A stretch of DNA of 64,000 nt from positions 434,001-498,000 of the forward strand of contig CAWBTX010000006.1 in assembly GCA_963791905.1 (NCBI GenBank), given 5' to 3'. Shown here in pieces: positions 27,890 to 36,477 of this stretch. The notes below the pieces were generated by a model. It had not been told where the DNA came from. It did no database searches and saw only the letters and a program-made list of their open reading frames with translations. The translations under genes and the position numbers were made by a program. How positions within the stretch are numbered: the stretch's first letter is position 1; every line of letters begins with the position of its first letter. The stretch comes from Gaiellasilicea sp963791905. Lineage in GTDB: Bacteria > Actinomycetota > Thermoleophilia > Gaiellales > Gaiellaceae.

Positions 27890-28549
27890 CATACTCGCGG
27901 GGTCAGGTTCTGCTTCGCGCAGCTCTCCCGCTGGTGCGGCGCCGGCGGGAGAGGCTCGCGCGTGCGGGGCCTGACCCTCCTACCTAAGGTCGCGACGACC
28001 GCCTCGGCGACGACCTTGAGCGGCCGGCCGGAGACCTGGCTCGCCTTGCGGAGCCGCGCGAACGCGTCTGCCTCCGAGAGGCCCTCCTTCGTCATCAGCA
28101 GGCCCTTCGCGCGCTCGATCACCTTTCGCGCGGCCAGCGCCTCGGCGAGCGACTCCGCCTCCTCGCGCAGCGCGGCGAGCTCCTCGTGCCGCGCCCGGGC
28201 GGTCTCGATCGCCGGCAGCAGGTCGGTCTCGCGGAACGGCTTCACGAGGTAGCCGAAGACGCCCGCCTCGACCGCCCGCGCGACGAGCTCGCGCTCGCCG
28301 TACGCGGTCACCATCACGATCGGGATCGGCCGTTCGTCGAGGATCCGCCTGCGCCGCCTCGATCCCGTCGAGCCTCGGCATCTTCACGTCGAGGACGGCG
28401 AGATCGGGCTGCTCGGAGCGGGCCAGCTCGACCGCCTCCTCGCCGTCGCGCGCCTCGCCGCAGATCTCGAAGCCGGCGGCCTCGAGCAGCTCGCGCAGGT
28501 CGAGGCGGATGATCGTCTCGTCCTCGGCGATCAGGATCCGCGTCGCCAC
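27871..28549 (-). CDS. response regulator with ANTAR RNA-binding output domain, one frame break
   Basis: Receiver domain MATRILIAEDETIIRLDLRE with phosphoacceptor Asp in DLAVLDVKMPRLDGIEAAQ. After a surplus base near 28350 it continues IVMVTAYGERELVARAVEAG and YLVKPFRETDLLPAI with the conserved Lys. A short coiled coil follows, then the ANTAR domain VIERAKGLLMTKEGLSEADA and ending RKASQVSGRPLKVVAEAVVA. ANTAR proteins bind paired hexaloop stems in leader RNAs and prevent termination. As read, about 35 extra C-terminal residues come from the hairpin repeat 27900-27977, so the natural stop is probably lost to a frame error near 27985. Confidence 0.88.
27900..27977. repeat. palindromic element with GGGTCAGG/CCTGACCC ends
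   Basis: A 78-base imperfect hairpin. Ends GGGTCAGG (27900-27907) and CCTGACCC (27970-27977) pair exactly. The inner stem CTCTCCCGC (27923-27931) pairs with GCGGGAGAG (27945-27953), and the part between contains TTCGCGC/GCGCG-like complementarity. It sits at the 3' end of the ANTAR regulator gene and is translated as its aberrant tail. It looks like a REP/MITE-type dispersed palindrome. No second copy was found in this window. Confidence 0.7.
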
Positions 28550-28561
28550 GGCGCGTGTGAC

Positions 28562-29290
28562 CTAGCCGCCGGTGCTCGAGACCACGTAGTCCGCGACCGC
28601 GGCGATCTGCTCGTCCGAGAGCGAGTCGGAGAAGGACGGCATCGCGCCCATGCCGTTCGTGACCCGGTCGATCGCGAGCTCGCGATCCGGCTGGGCCTCG
28701 TCGAGGTTCGGCCCGATCGTCCCGGTCGAGCCCGCCGCCTCGAGCGTGTGGCAGCTGCCGCAGCCCGCGTCGGCGAAGATCGCGGCGCCGTCGAGCGTCT
28801 CCTCGCCCGTCCCCGTCTCGCCGGTGTCCGTCTCGCCGCCCGTGTCCGTCTCGCCGCCGGTGTCCGTCTCGCCGCCGGTCTCCGGTCTCGGCCGGTCGGC
28901 GGCCGAGGCGCGACGGGCAACCCGGCGACCGACGCCACGTAGGCCGCGACGGAGTCGGCGTCCTCGCCCGTGACGATGTCGGCCGGCATCCCCGGCGAGC
29001 CGGTCGGCGGCACCTCGACCGGGTAGGCGATCTGCCCGCGGATGACCGACTGGATCGTCGTGTCGCCGAGCCCGTCGGCGCGGGACTGCCGAACGCGTCG
29101 TCGAGGTTCGGGCCGATCGTCCCCTGCGTGCCCGCGTCGGCGAGGACGTGGCACTGGCCGCAGTTGTCGATGAAGAGCTCCCTGCCCGCGGACTCGTCGC
29201 CGCTGCCCTCTTCGGGGAGGCCGACCGTGCCACAGCCGCTCGCGACGAGCGCCGCAGCGAGAGGGCGCAGGCCGAGAGGCGCAACGCCAT
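28562..29290 (-). CDS. diheme cytochrome c, probable lipoprotein, about three frame breaks
   Basis: The corrected N-terminus is hydrophobic and ends in a lipobox-like ALVASGCGTV. The first heme domain has DNCGQCHVLADAGTQGTIGP and IRGQIAYPVEVPPTGSPGMP (Met ligand). The second has FADAGCGSCHTLEAAGSTG, TIGPNLDEAQPD and NGMGAMPSFSDSLSDEQIAA. Between them is a linker of GGETDT repeats. It is exported and acts in electron transfer outside the membrane; a partner could be the caa3 oxidase in this window. Breaks near 29248, 29085 and 28900. ATG start at 29290 sits nine bases after the STAS gene. Confidence 0.82.
   Translation of the reverse strand: MALRLSACALSLRRSSRAAVARSASPKRAAATSPRAGSSSSTTAASATSSPTRARRGRSARTSTTRSAVPRRRARRHDDPVGHPRADRLPGRGAADRLAGDAGRHRHGRGRRLRRGLRGVGRRVARRASAADRPRPETGGETDTGGETDTGGETDTGETGTGEETLDGAAIFADAGCGSCHTLEAAGSTGTIGPNLDEAQPDRELAIDRVTNGMGAMPSFSDSLSDEQIAAVADYVVSSTGG
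28812..28885 (-). repeat. 18-bp in-frame tandem repeat
   Basis: Copies of an 18-base unit encode GGETDT in the acidic linker between the two heme domains of the cytochrome c. The repeats are nearly identical, with one shortened copy, so copy number may vary. Confidence 0.8.
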
Positions 29291-29297
29291 GCAGCCT

Positions 29298-29649
29298 CTA
29301 GGCGGTCGAGCCTGCGCCGACCGCCGCGTCGCGCGTCTCGTGGATCGTGAAGACGCGGTCGAGGCCGGTGATCTCGAAGATCTTCGTGATGTTGCGGTCG
29401 CTGCAGACGAGGGCGAGAGTGGCCCTCGTTCGTGCGGAGCCGCTTGACGCCGCCGACGAGCACGCCGAGCGTGGTGGAGTCGATGAACGTCGTCGACGTG
29501 AGGTCGACGATGACCTCTTTCGCACCCTGGTCGATGACCTCGAGCAGCTGCTGCTTGAACTCCGGCGCCGTGTAGAGATCGACCTCGCCGGCAAGCGAGA
29601 TCACGTACTGCTCGTCGCTCAGCTTCTCCGTCTTGACGTCGAAATTCAT
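29298..29649 (-). CDS. STAS-domain protein (anti-anti-sigma factor type), one frame break
   Basis: About 116 residues. SLAGEVDLYTAPEFKQQLLE and VIVDLTSTTFIDSTTLGVLV hold the phosphorylatable Ser of the SpoIIAA/RsbV family (IDSTTLG). A surplus C near 29424 then shifts to LALVCSDRNITKIFEITGLD and RVFTIHETRDAAV, the usual C-terminal helix. Such proteins release sigma factors from anti-sigma kinases when unphosphorylated. No RsbW-like kinase is in the window, so its partner is elsewhere. ATG start at 29649. Confidence 0.88.
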
Positions 29650-29670
29650 GTCAGCTCCCCCGTCTCGCCC

Positions 29671-30480
29671 TCAGATTTCTCCGCCGGCTTTCCCGGCGCG
29701 ACGGGAGTCTAACCCGACGGTTGCGACCGTCGTCTGCGCGAGCGCCTTCAGCTGCTCGATCTGGCGCTTGACGATCGGCGTCGACGGGTCGTCGGGAGCG
29801 AGCTCGACGAAGCGCTCGTAGGCGGCGATCGCACGCGTGATGTCGCCTGCGCGCTGCGCGGTCTGCGCGAGCTCGAGCTGGATGTTCGGGTCGGTCGGAG
29901 AGAGCACGACGACCTTGTCGTATGAGTCGGCGGCGCTCCGGTAGGCGGTCTGCGCCGCCGTGTACGCGGCGTTGACCTCTGCGTTCGCCTTCGTCGTGAC
30001 CGCCTCGACGATCGGGTCCTCGGCGAGCGACGAGGCGCCGCCCGGCAGCTGCAGCGGGTCGGTGAACGTGGCGCCGGCGGTGAGGTAGCTCGCGCGCTGC
30101 TGCGCAGCCTCCGCCTCGGCCTGGAGCCGGTTCGCCTTGGTGAGATAGAGCCCGGCGAGCTCGCGCAGGGCGTCCTCGTCCTTCGGGCGCAAAGTGGTGT
30201 AGCGGCTCAGCGTCTCGATCGCCTCCTCCGTCTGCGCATCCACGGACAGAGCGGTCGCGAGGTCGCGAAGCGCCTCGGCGTTGTTGGGCTGCGCCGCCAC
30301 GCGCTCGCGGGCCTCCTGGACGGAGGGAGTGTCCGACGCGACGCCGGAGTCGCGGAAGAGGTCGCCGAGGCCGCCCTGGACGTCGGAGCCGACGCCGAAG
30401 ATGACGAAGCCGAGGCCGAAGACGAGGGCGAGGAACACGAACATCCACTTCGCGTGGCGCCGCAGCTTCGGGAAGAACAT
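29671..30480 (-). CDS. membrane-anchored TPR protein
   Basis: 269 residues. The short N-terminal segment FPKLRRHAKWMFVFLALVFG is followed by LGFVIFGVGSDVQG, giving one membrane helix near residues 12-32. The rest is helical with tetratricopeptide-like repeats: RVAAQPNNAEALRDLATALS, ETLSRYTTLRPKDEDALREL, SYDKVVVLSPTDPNIQLELA and AIAAYERFVELAPDDPSTPI. An Ala-rich coiled segment lies between. It probably faces outside the membrane and binds proteins. Starts with a charged cluster typical for non-cleaved anchors. Intact frame. Function unknown. Confidence 0.8.
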   Translation of the reverse strand: MFFPKLRRHAKWMFVFLALVFGLGFVIFGVGSDVQGGLGDLFRDSGVASDTPSVQEARERVAAQPNNAEALRDLATALSVDAQTEEAIETLSRYTTLRPKDEDALRELAGLYLTKANRLQAEAEAAQQRASYLTAGATFTDPLQLPGGASSLAEDPIVEAVTTKANAEVNAAYTAAQTAYRSAADSYDKVVVLSPTDPNIQLELAQTAQRAGDITRAIAAYERFVELAPDDPSTPIVKRQIEQLKALAQTTVATVGLDSRRAGKAGGEI

Positions 30481-30491
30481 CGTGTCCTCGA

Positions 30492-31854
30492 TCAGTGCGC
30501 GGCTGTGGTCGGTCGGACGTCCGGCGCCGCCTCGCGCAGCAGCCGGCTTCGCGCGCGCGACGCGTCGGCGATCAGCTCGTGCCATTCGAACCCTCCTTTC
30601 GCTTCCTCGGACTTCTCGACATCGGACTTTTCGTATCGGCAGACGCCGCCGACGAGAGTAGCGACGATTCGGCCTGGTTCGCCGCCGTAGACCACTGCCG
30701 CCGCCGGTTCCTCCCATGGTAGATACGCCGAGCCGGAAAGCGAGATCACGGTGAGATCGGCCCGCTTGTCCGGCACCAGCGAGCCGACCTCGTCCGCGAG
30801 ACCGAGCGCCCTCGCGCCGCCCGATCGTCGCGAGCTCGAGCGCCTTGGCCGGCGACAGTGCGTCGGCCCGCTCGGTCCGCGCCCGCGCGGCCGCGACGAC
30901 CGCCCGCAGCTCCTCGAAGTAGTCGTGCGAGGGCACCGACGACACGCCGTCGGTGCCGACGCCGACGCGGAGCCCTGCCGCCAGGAGCTCGGGCAGCGGC
31001 GCGATCCCGCAGCCGAGGAACGCGTTCGAGCGCGGACAGTGCGCGACCGCGACGTCGTGTGTCGCCAGCAGCGCGATCTCCTCGGCATCGACCTTGACGC
31101 AGTGGGCAGCGACGATTCGCTCGTTCAGCGCGCCGGCGGCAGCGAGACGGCGAATGCCGCTCTGGCCGTCCGGGTCGACGAGGATGTCGGCGACCGGCCG
31201 CATCGGGCCCTCGCCGCGCAGCAGCCAGTCGAGCTCGTCCGTGCTCTCGTTGAAGTGCGTCATCACCGGCACGCCGAGCGAGAGGCACGCCTCGTAGACC
31301 TCCGTCGTGCACGAGTACGGCGCGTGCGGCGAGACGCCGACGCGCTACTTGCTCGGAGAGCACGGGGCGCACGTACTCGAGCTTCTCCTCGTACTGCGCG
31401 AGCGCGTCCTCGGGATCGCGGCCGAAGACCTCCAGGTAGACGATCGCGCGGAGCCCCAGCTCCGCGCACGCGTGCGCCGCCGCGCCGGCGAAGCTCGCGT
31501 CGCCGACGGTCGTCACGCCCGAGGCGAGGCACTGCGCCGCGCCGAGCCGCGCGATCGCCTCCATGTCGGCGCGGTCGATGCGCGCCTTTCGCTCGATATG
31601 CGTCGCGAGCCACGGCGCGAACGAGAAGCCGTCGCCGAAGGCGGCGTAGACGGCGTACTCGAGGTGCGTGTGGGCGTTGACGAAGCCGGGGACGATCGCC
31701 GCGCCCGGGTAGTGACTGCGTGAAGCTCGCCGCCGCGAGCTCGGCTGCGGGACCGACCGCCACGATCCGCCCGTCGGCGATCGCGACGGCGCCGTCCTCG
31801 ATCGGGCTCTCCTTCGACCGGGAGCACCCAGTCGGCGGAGAGGACGTGGGTCAC
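30492..31854 (-). CDS. amidohydrolase (chlorohydrolase/deaminase type, SsnA/TrzA-like), about four frame breaks
   Basis: Metal-dependent hydrolase of the cytosine deaminase/TrzA group. Segments in order: HVLSADWVLPVEG, the metal site IVPGFVNAHTHLEYAVYAA, LASGVTTVGDASFAGAA, MTHFNESTDELDWLLRG, AAHCVKVDAEEIALLATHDV with metal His, HCPRSNAFLGCG, VGVGTDGVSSVPSHDYFEEL with catalytic Asp, and GSLVPDKRADLTVISL. Breaks near 31730, 31345, 30825 and smaller ones. GTG start overlaps the tatC stop (GTGA). It may deaminate S-adenosylhomocysteine, guanine or a related base, or act in the futalosine menaquinone route (MqnX). The sequence does not decide. Confidence 0.8.
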
Positions 31855-32620
31855 AGCTCGGCGCCGCCCCACTCGCGTTGGTACTCGCGGTCCCAGCGCC
31901 GCTCCATGAACACCGCGAGCCAGATCGAGCGACTCGAAGAGGATGACCACCGGCAGCGCCTGCAGCGCCATCGACACGAAGTCGACACCGGGCAGCAACA
32001 CGACGGCGATCAGACAGAGGCCGAAGCCGATACGGCGGTTGCGCCTCAGCGTCGCCGAGCTGAGGATCCCGAGCCGGACGAGGCCGAGGATGAACACCGG
32101 CAGCTCGAACATGACGCCGAACCCGAGCAGCAGGAGCGCCGTGAAGCTGAAGTACTCGCGCGCACGGACCTGGATGTCGTACTGCTCGGCGTCGAAGGTG
32201 AGCAGGAAGTCGAGGATGTTCGGCAGCGCGATGAAGTAGCCGAACGCCATCCCGCAGAGCAGGAGCACGGTCGCGGCGCCGACGAGGCGGGCGACGGTCG
32301 CCTGGCTCGACTCCGTCAGCGCCGGCGCGAGGAAGGCCCAGATCTGCCAGATCAGGATCGGCAGCGAGATCGCGATCGGCGGCGTAGAACGCGACCGTGA
32401 AGGAGGTGACGAACGGCTCGCCGGGGCTGAGCGTGATCAACTCGAACCCGTCCGGCAGCGGCTCCCGCAGCTTCTCGAGCAGCCAGTCGCGCTGCCAGTA
32501 GGTGAAGACGAAGGCGACGACGACAGAGCCGAGCCCGTAGAGCAGGCGCGTCCTCAGCTCGTCGAGGTGCTCGACGAGGGTCGCCTCCTCACCGTGGCGA
32601 AGGCGCCGCGGGAATCTCAC
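31851..32620 (-). CDS. tatC: Sec-independent translocase TatC, about two frame breaks
   Basis: Six-helix membrane protein that binds twin-arginine signal peptides. The N-terminus has ATLVEHLDELRTRLLYGLGS, the hallmark cytoplasmic motif with Glu/Arg. After a break near 32375 come LLCGMAFGYFIALPNILDFL, REYFSFTALLLLGFGVMFEL and VVLLPGVDFVSMALQALPVV. A second break near 31925 precedes SIWLAVFMERRWDREYQ and the end at 31851. GTG start at 32620. It lies six bases after tatA. Confidence 0.92.
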
Positions 32621-32626
32621 GGCGGA

Positions 32627-32867
32627 CTAGGGAGTGGTGTCGCGCTCGCGCGCCGTGGCGGAGACGACCGGCTCGTTCTCGCCGCGCGGGAGCTCGTGCG
32701 CGGTCGAAGTCGTCGTCGTCCTTGTCGTTGCCGGTGATCGAGTCCTTGAACTCGCGCATGCCGCGGCCGAGCGAGCGGCCCATCTCGGGCAGCCGCTTCG
32801 GCCCGAAGATGATCAGCGCGATCAAGAGGATGACGACGAGGCCTTGCCAGCCGATGCTTCCAGGCAT
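32627..32867 (-). CDS. tatA: Sec-independent translocase TatA, one frame break
   Basis: Single membrane helix SIGWQGLVVILLIALIIFG followed by the conserved FGPKRLPEMGRSLGRGMREF amphipathic helix and an acidic tail (NDKDDDDFDR). It forms the pore for folded proteins with TatC. A surplus base near 32702 shifts the tail; the corrected end RHELPRGENEPVVSATARER stops at 32627, just before tatC. About 79 residues. ATG at 32867. Confidence 0.92.
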
Positions 32868-33122
32868 GCCGCAAGGGTACCACCGTTTGTCGCTCAGGCC
32901 GCCGGGCGAGGCGGACGAGCCGTGAAGAAGCCGCGCGAGCAGGTGCTCGAGCGTTTGGACGGAGGCCCGGCTGCGCCTCGGTAAGATGGGGTCGATCGCG
33001 GCCGTAACCGGATCGCTCGCTCGCGGGTCTGATCGGCTACCATCGAGTCACAAGGCGGCGCCGAAAACGGCTTGCCGCGGGGGTAGGCGGGGGTATGGGC
33101 TCGGAAAAGAGGGATCACGAAC
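32868..33122. other. 255-bp intergenic region between divergent tatA and sufC
   Basis: No ORF with coding character. It should hold the promoters of both the tatA-tatC-amidohydrolase group and the suf operon. AGAGGGA at 33108-33114 is a suitable ribosome binding site for the TTG start of sufC. No clear SufR-type or IscR-type operator palindrome could be recognised by eye. Confidence 0.6.
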
Positions 33123-33899
33123 TTGGCGTTTCTGGAGATCAAGAATCTGCACGTCGCGCTCGAGGACGGCACCGAGATCGTCAAGGGCGTCGATCTCGAG
33201 GCCAACCTGAACGAGAAGCACGCGATCATGGGGCCGAACGGCTCCGGCAAGTCGACGCTCGCCTACGCGATCGCGGGCCATCCCGCCTACGAGATCACGG
33301 AGGGCGAGATCCTGCTCGACGGCGAGAACGTCGTCGAGATGGAGGCCGACGAGCGCGCGCAGAAGGGTCTCTTCCTCGCCTTCCAGTACCCGCACGCGAT
33401 CCCCGGCGTCACCGTCACGAGCTTCCTGCGCAGCGCGATCAACGCGATCCGGAAGGCGAAGGCCGGCGGCGTCGACGACCCGATCCCGGTGAAGGAGTTC
33501 CGCACCGAGATCCTCGCCGCGATGGAGCGCCTCAAGGTGCCGCGCGAGCTCGCCTCCCGCTACCTGAACGACGGCTTCTCCGGCGGCGAGAAGAAGCGCG
33601 TCGAGATCCTGCAGATGGCGCTCCTGAAGCCGAGGATCGCCGTCCTCGACGAGACCGACTCCGGGCTCGACATCGACGCGCTGCGGATCGTCGCGCGCGG
33701 CGTCAACGAGCTCGTCGGCCCGGAGATGGGCGCGATCGTGATCACGCACTACCAGCGCATCCTCAACTACGTCACGCCGGACCACGTGCACGTCTTCGTG
33801 GACGGGCGGATCGTCGAGAGCGGCGGCCCCGAGCTCGCCGAGAAGCTCGAGGCGCAGGGCTACGATGCGTGGCTTCCGAAGGAAGAGGTGGCAGCATGA
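33123..33899 (+). CDS. sufC: Fe-S cluster assembly ATPase SufC
   Basis: 258 residues with IMGPNGSGKSTLAYAIAGHP (Walker A), a typical SufC Q-loop LFLAFQYPHAIPGVTVTSFL, signature NDGFSGGEKKRVEILQMALL and Walker B RIAVLDETDSGLDIDALRIV. It drives the SufBCD scaffold. The TTG start at 33123 is chosen for the AGAGGGA box eight bases upstream. ATGA overlap with sufB. First gene of the operon; intact. No SufR-like regulator precedes it. Confidence 0.96.
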   Translation: MAFLEIKNLHVALEDGTEIVKGVDLEANLNEKHAIMGPNGSGKSTLAYAIAGHPAYEITEGEILLDGENVVEMEADERAQKGLFLAFQYPHAIPGVTVTSFLRSAINAIRKAKAGGVDDPIPVKEFRTEILAAMERLKVPRELASRYLNDGFSGGEKKRVEILQMALLKPRIAVLDETDSGLDIDALRIVARGVNELVGPEMGAIVITHYQRILNYVTPDHVHVFVDGRIVESGGPELAEKLEAQGYDAWLPKEEVAA

Positions 33900-35320
33900 G
33901 CAGCAGCGAGACCGAGGTCGTCCGCGGGATCCGCGACGAGTACCAGTACGGCTTCTCGAACTCGGACGAGGCGGAGAACTACTTCTTCAAGTCCGGCCGC
34001 GGCCTCTCGCACGAGATCGTCGAGGCGATCGCGGAGCACAAGAACGAGCCCGAGTGGATGCGGAAGTTCCGGCACAAGGCGCTCGACTACTTCCTCGCGC
34101 GCCCGCTGCCGACCTGGGGCGGCAACGTCGCCGAGATCGACTTCGAGAACATCTACTACTACATCAAGCCGACCGAGAAGCAGGCCAAGAACTGGGAGGA
34201 CCTGCCGGCCGACATCCTCGACACGTGGGACAAGCTCGGCATCCCGGAGGCGGAGAAGAAGTACCTCGCCGGCGTCGGCGCCCAGTACGAGTCGGAGGTC
34301 GTCTACCACAAGCTCCAGGCCGACCTCGAGGCGAAGGGCGTCCTCTTCCTCGACATGGACACGCGGCCTGCGCGAGCACGAGGAGCTCGTCAAGCAGTAC
34401 TTCGGCACGATCATCCCGCAGAACGACAACAAGTTCGCGGCGCTGAACTCGGCCGTCTGGTCGGGCGGCTCCTTCATCTACGTGCCGCCGGGCGTCTCGA
34501 TCGACCTGCCGCTCCAGGCCTACTTCCGCATCAACGCGGAGAACATGGGCCAGTTCGAGCGCACGCTGATCATCGTCGACGAGGACGCCTACGTGCACTA
34601 CGTCGAGGGCTGCACCGCGCCGATCTACTCGTCCGACTCGCTGCACTCCGCGGTCGTCGAGATCATCGTCAAGCCGCGCGGCCGCTGCCGCTACACGACG
34701 ATCCAGAACTGGTCGAACAACGTCTACAACCTCGTCACGAAGCGCGCCGTCGCCTACGAGGGCGCGACGATGGAGTGGGTCGACGGCAACCTCGGCTCGA
34801 AGCTGACGATGAAGTACCCGGCCATCTGGCTGATGGGCGAGCGCGCCCACGGCGAGGTGCTCTCGATCGCGTTCGCCGGCAAGGGGCAGCACCAGGACGC
34901 CGGCGGCAAGTGCGTCCACGTCGCGCCGAACACGACCTCGGTGATCAACTCGAAGTCGATCTCGAAGGACGGCGGGCGCGCCGGCTACCGCGGTCTGCTG
35001 CAGGTGGCGAAGGGCGCCACGGGCGCGAAGTCGAAGGTCGTCTGCGACGCGCTCATCCTCGACGAGGACTCGCGCTCGGACACCTATCCGTACATCCAGG
35101 TCGACGAGAACGACGTCGAGCTCGGCCACGAGGCGACCGTCTCGAAGATCGGCGAGGAGCAGCTCTTCTACCTCATGTCGCGCGGGCTCTCCGAGTCGGA
35201 GGCGTCCGCGATGATCGTCTCGGGCTTCGTCGAGCCGATCACGAAGGAGCTCCCGCTCGAGTACGCCGTCGAGATGAACCGCCTGATCCAGCTGCAGATG
35301 GAGGGCTCGGTGTCGGTTGA
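33896..35320 (+). CDS. sufB: Fe-S cluster assembly scaffold SufB, about two frame breaks
   Basis: About 474 residues. The first segment runs VVRGIRDEYQYGFSNSDEAE to GVLFLDMDT. After one surplus base near 34368 come EELVKQYFGTIIPQNDNKFA, FIYVPPGVSIDLPLQAYFRI and the core IQNWSNNVYNLVTKRA. Then TMEWVDGNLGSKLTMKYPAI, GKGQHQDAGGKCVHVAPNTT with a conserved Cys, and LFYLMSRGLSESEASAMIVS. A small irregularity near 35312 precedes the TGA at 35318-35320. It starts with an ATGA overlap to sufC and ends with a TTGA overlap to the first VOC gene. Confidence 0.94.
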   Translation: MSSSETEVVRGIRDEYQYGFSNSDEAENYFFKSGRGLSHEIVEAIAEHKNEPEWMRKFRHKALDYFLARPLPTWGGNVAEIDFENIYYYIKPTEKQAKNWEDLPADILDTWDKLGIPEAEKKYLAGVGAQYESEVVYHKLQADLEAKGVLFLDMDTRPARARGARQAVLRHDHPAERQQVRGAELGRLVGRLLHLRAAGRLDRPAAPGLLPHQRGEHGPVRAHADHRRRGRLRALRRGLHRADLLVRLAALRGRRDHRQAARPLPLHDDPELVEQRLQPRHEARRRLRGRDDGVGRRQPRLEADDEVPGHLADGRARPRRGALDRVRRQGAAPGRRRQVRPRRAEHDLGDQLEVDLEGRRARRLPRSAAGGEGRHGREVEGRLRRAHPRRGLALGHLSVHPGRRERRRARPRGDRLEDRRGAALLPHVARALRVGGVRDDRLGLRRADHEGAPARVRRRDEPPDPAADGGLGVG

Positions 35321-35707
35321 TCCGGCGTCGAGCGCGTCGACTACATTCGCGTGCCCGTCCACGACATCGAGCAGGCGAAGCACTTCTACGGCGAGCTGCT
35401 CGGCCTGGCGGAGAACCCCAACTCGCCGGGCGACGACTGGATCGAGTACGAGGCCGGCAACGTGACGCTGGCGGTCATGACGCCGCACACGCACGACTAC
35501 GAGTTCGCGCCGCTGCCGCCGGCGACGATCGCGCTCCGCGTCGCCGACGTGGCGGCCGCCAAGGCGAAGCTCGAGGCGGCCGGCGTCGAGGTCGGCGACA
35601 TGTGGGACTCGGGCGCCTGCAAGGGCGCCGGCGTCAGCGATCCCGCCGGCAATCGCATCCTCCTCCACCGCCGCTACGCGCCGTACCCGGACGGCTCGAC
35701 CCCGTGA
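35317..35707 (+). CDS. VOC (glyoxalase-fold) protein 1 of 4, frame break at start
   Basis: About 129 residues. RVPVHDIEQAKHFYGELLGL is the usual first VOC strand-helix, WIEYEAGNVTLAVMTPHTHD follows, and the second module has IALRVADVAAAKAKLEAAGV and DPAGNRILLHRRYAPYPDG. The TTG at 35317 overlaps the sufB stop; removing one surplus base near 35324 gives RVERVDYIRVP joined to the fold. Possible metal ligands are His of VHDIE and a late Glu/His. Substrate unknown. Confidence 0.82.
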
Positions 35708-36082
35708 CCCCGATCACGAAGGTCGACGTCGTCGGCGTGCCCTCGACCGACGGGAAGCGCTCGCGAGCGTTCTACGTCGACACGCTGGGCCTACGGCCCG
35801 ACGAGCGCTCCTGGAACGAGTTCTGGATCGGCGAGACCTGCTTCGCGATCTGGTACCCGACGCAGTTCGGCGGCGAGTTCGAGCCGCAGGCGAACAGCAT
35901 CGCGCTCCTTCACGTCGACGACGTCGCGGCTGCGCGCGCCGAGCTGGAGGACAAGGGCGTCGAGTTCGACGGCGAGACCTTCGACACGGGCGTCTGCCAC
36001 ATGGCGATGTTCAGGGATCCGGACGGCAATCCGCTCACGCTCCACCGCCGCTACGCGCCCGTACGCCGAGGCTCAAGCGTGA
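35704..36082 (+). CDS. VOC (glyoxalase-fold) protein 2 of 4, frame break at end
   Basis: About 125 residues: VDVVGVPSTDGKRSRAFYVD, LRPDERSWNEFWIGETCFAI, SIALLHVDDVAAARAELEDK and GVCHMAMFRDPDGNPLTLHR. GTG start overlaps the previous stop (GTGA). One surplus C near 36058 hides the natural end RYAPYAEAQA at TGA 36080-36082. A paralogue of its neighbours, with a shared GVCHMA and DPDGN-LHRRY signature. Confidence 0.82.
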
Positions 36083-36475
36083 TCGGACGTCGAGCGCATC
36101 GACTTCGTCTCGATCCTGACTCTCGGACTCGCGAGCGGGCAGTGCGGTTCTACGGCGAGACGCTCGGGCTGCAGCGGAACGAGAATGGTCACGAGGCTGG
36201 CCCGAGTTCGAGACCGTCAACGTGACGCTCGCATCGTCTCGATCGAGAACATCGGCCGCGACGAGCTGACGCCGAGCACGTCGCCGATCGCGCTCCGCGT
36301 CGCCGACATCGAGGAGGCGCGCCGGCAAGCTCGAGGAGGCGGGCGTCGAGTTCTGCACCGAGACACGATCGACTCCGGCGTCTGCCACATGGCGCTTCTT
36401 CACGGATCCCGACGGCAACGCGCTCATGCCTCCACCGCCGCTACGCGCCGTACTCGGACGGCACGACGCCCGTAG
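36079..36475 (+). CDS. VOC (glyoxalase-fold) protein 3 of 4, several frame breaks
   Basis: Pieces in three frames: an N-terminal RFYGETLGLQRNENGHE, VSIENIGRDELTPSTSPIAL, RVADIEEARR, DTIDSGVCHMALL and a C-terminal DPDGNALMLHRRYAPYSDG. It carries the same GVCHMA and DPDGN signature as copies 2 and 4. GTG start at 36079 overlaps the copy 2 stop. At least four single-base breaks between 36120 and 36470 are needed, so the ends are approximate. Confidence 0.72.
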
Positions 36476-36477
36476 CG

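Noticed and set aside
27900..27977. Insertion sequence remnant
   Set aside because: No transposase fragment or target duplication is visible; treated as a palindromic repeat only.
33095..35320. 741-codon ORF starting before sufC
   Set aside because: It is the out-of-frame reading over sufC joined to the true sufB frame; the N-terminal part has no protein features.
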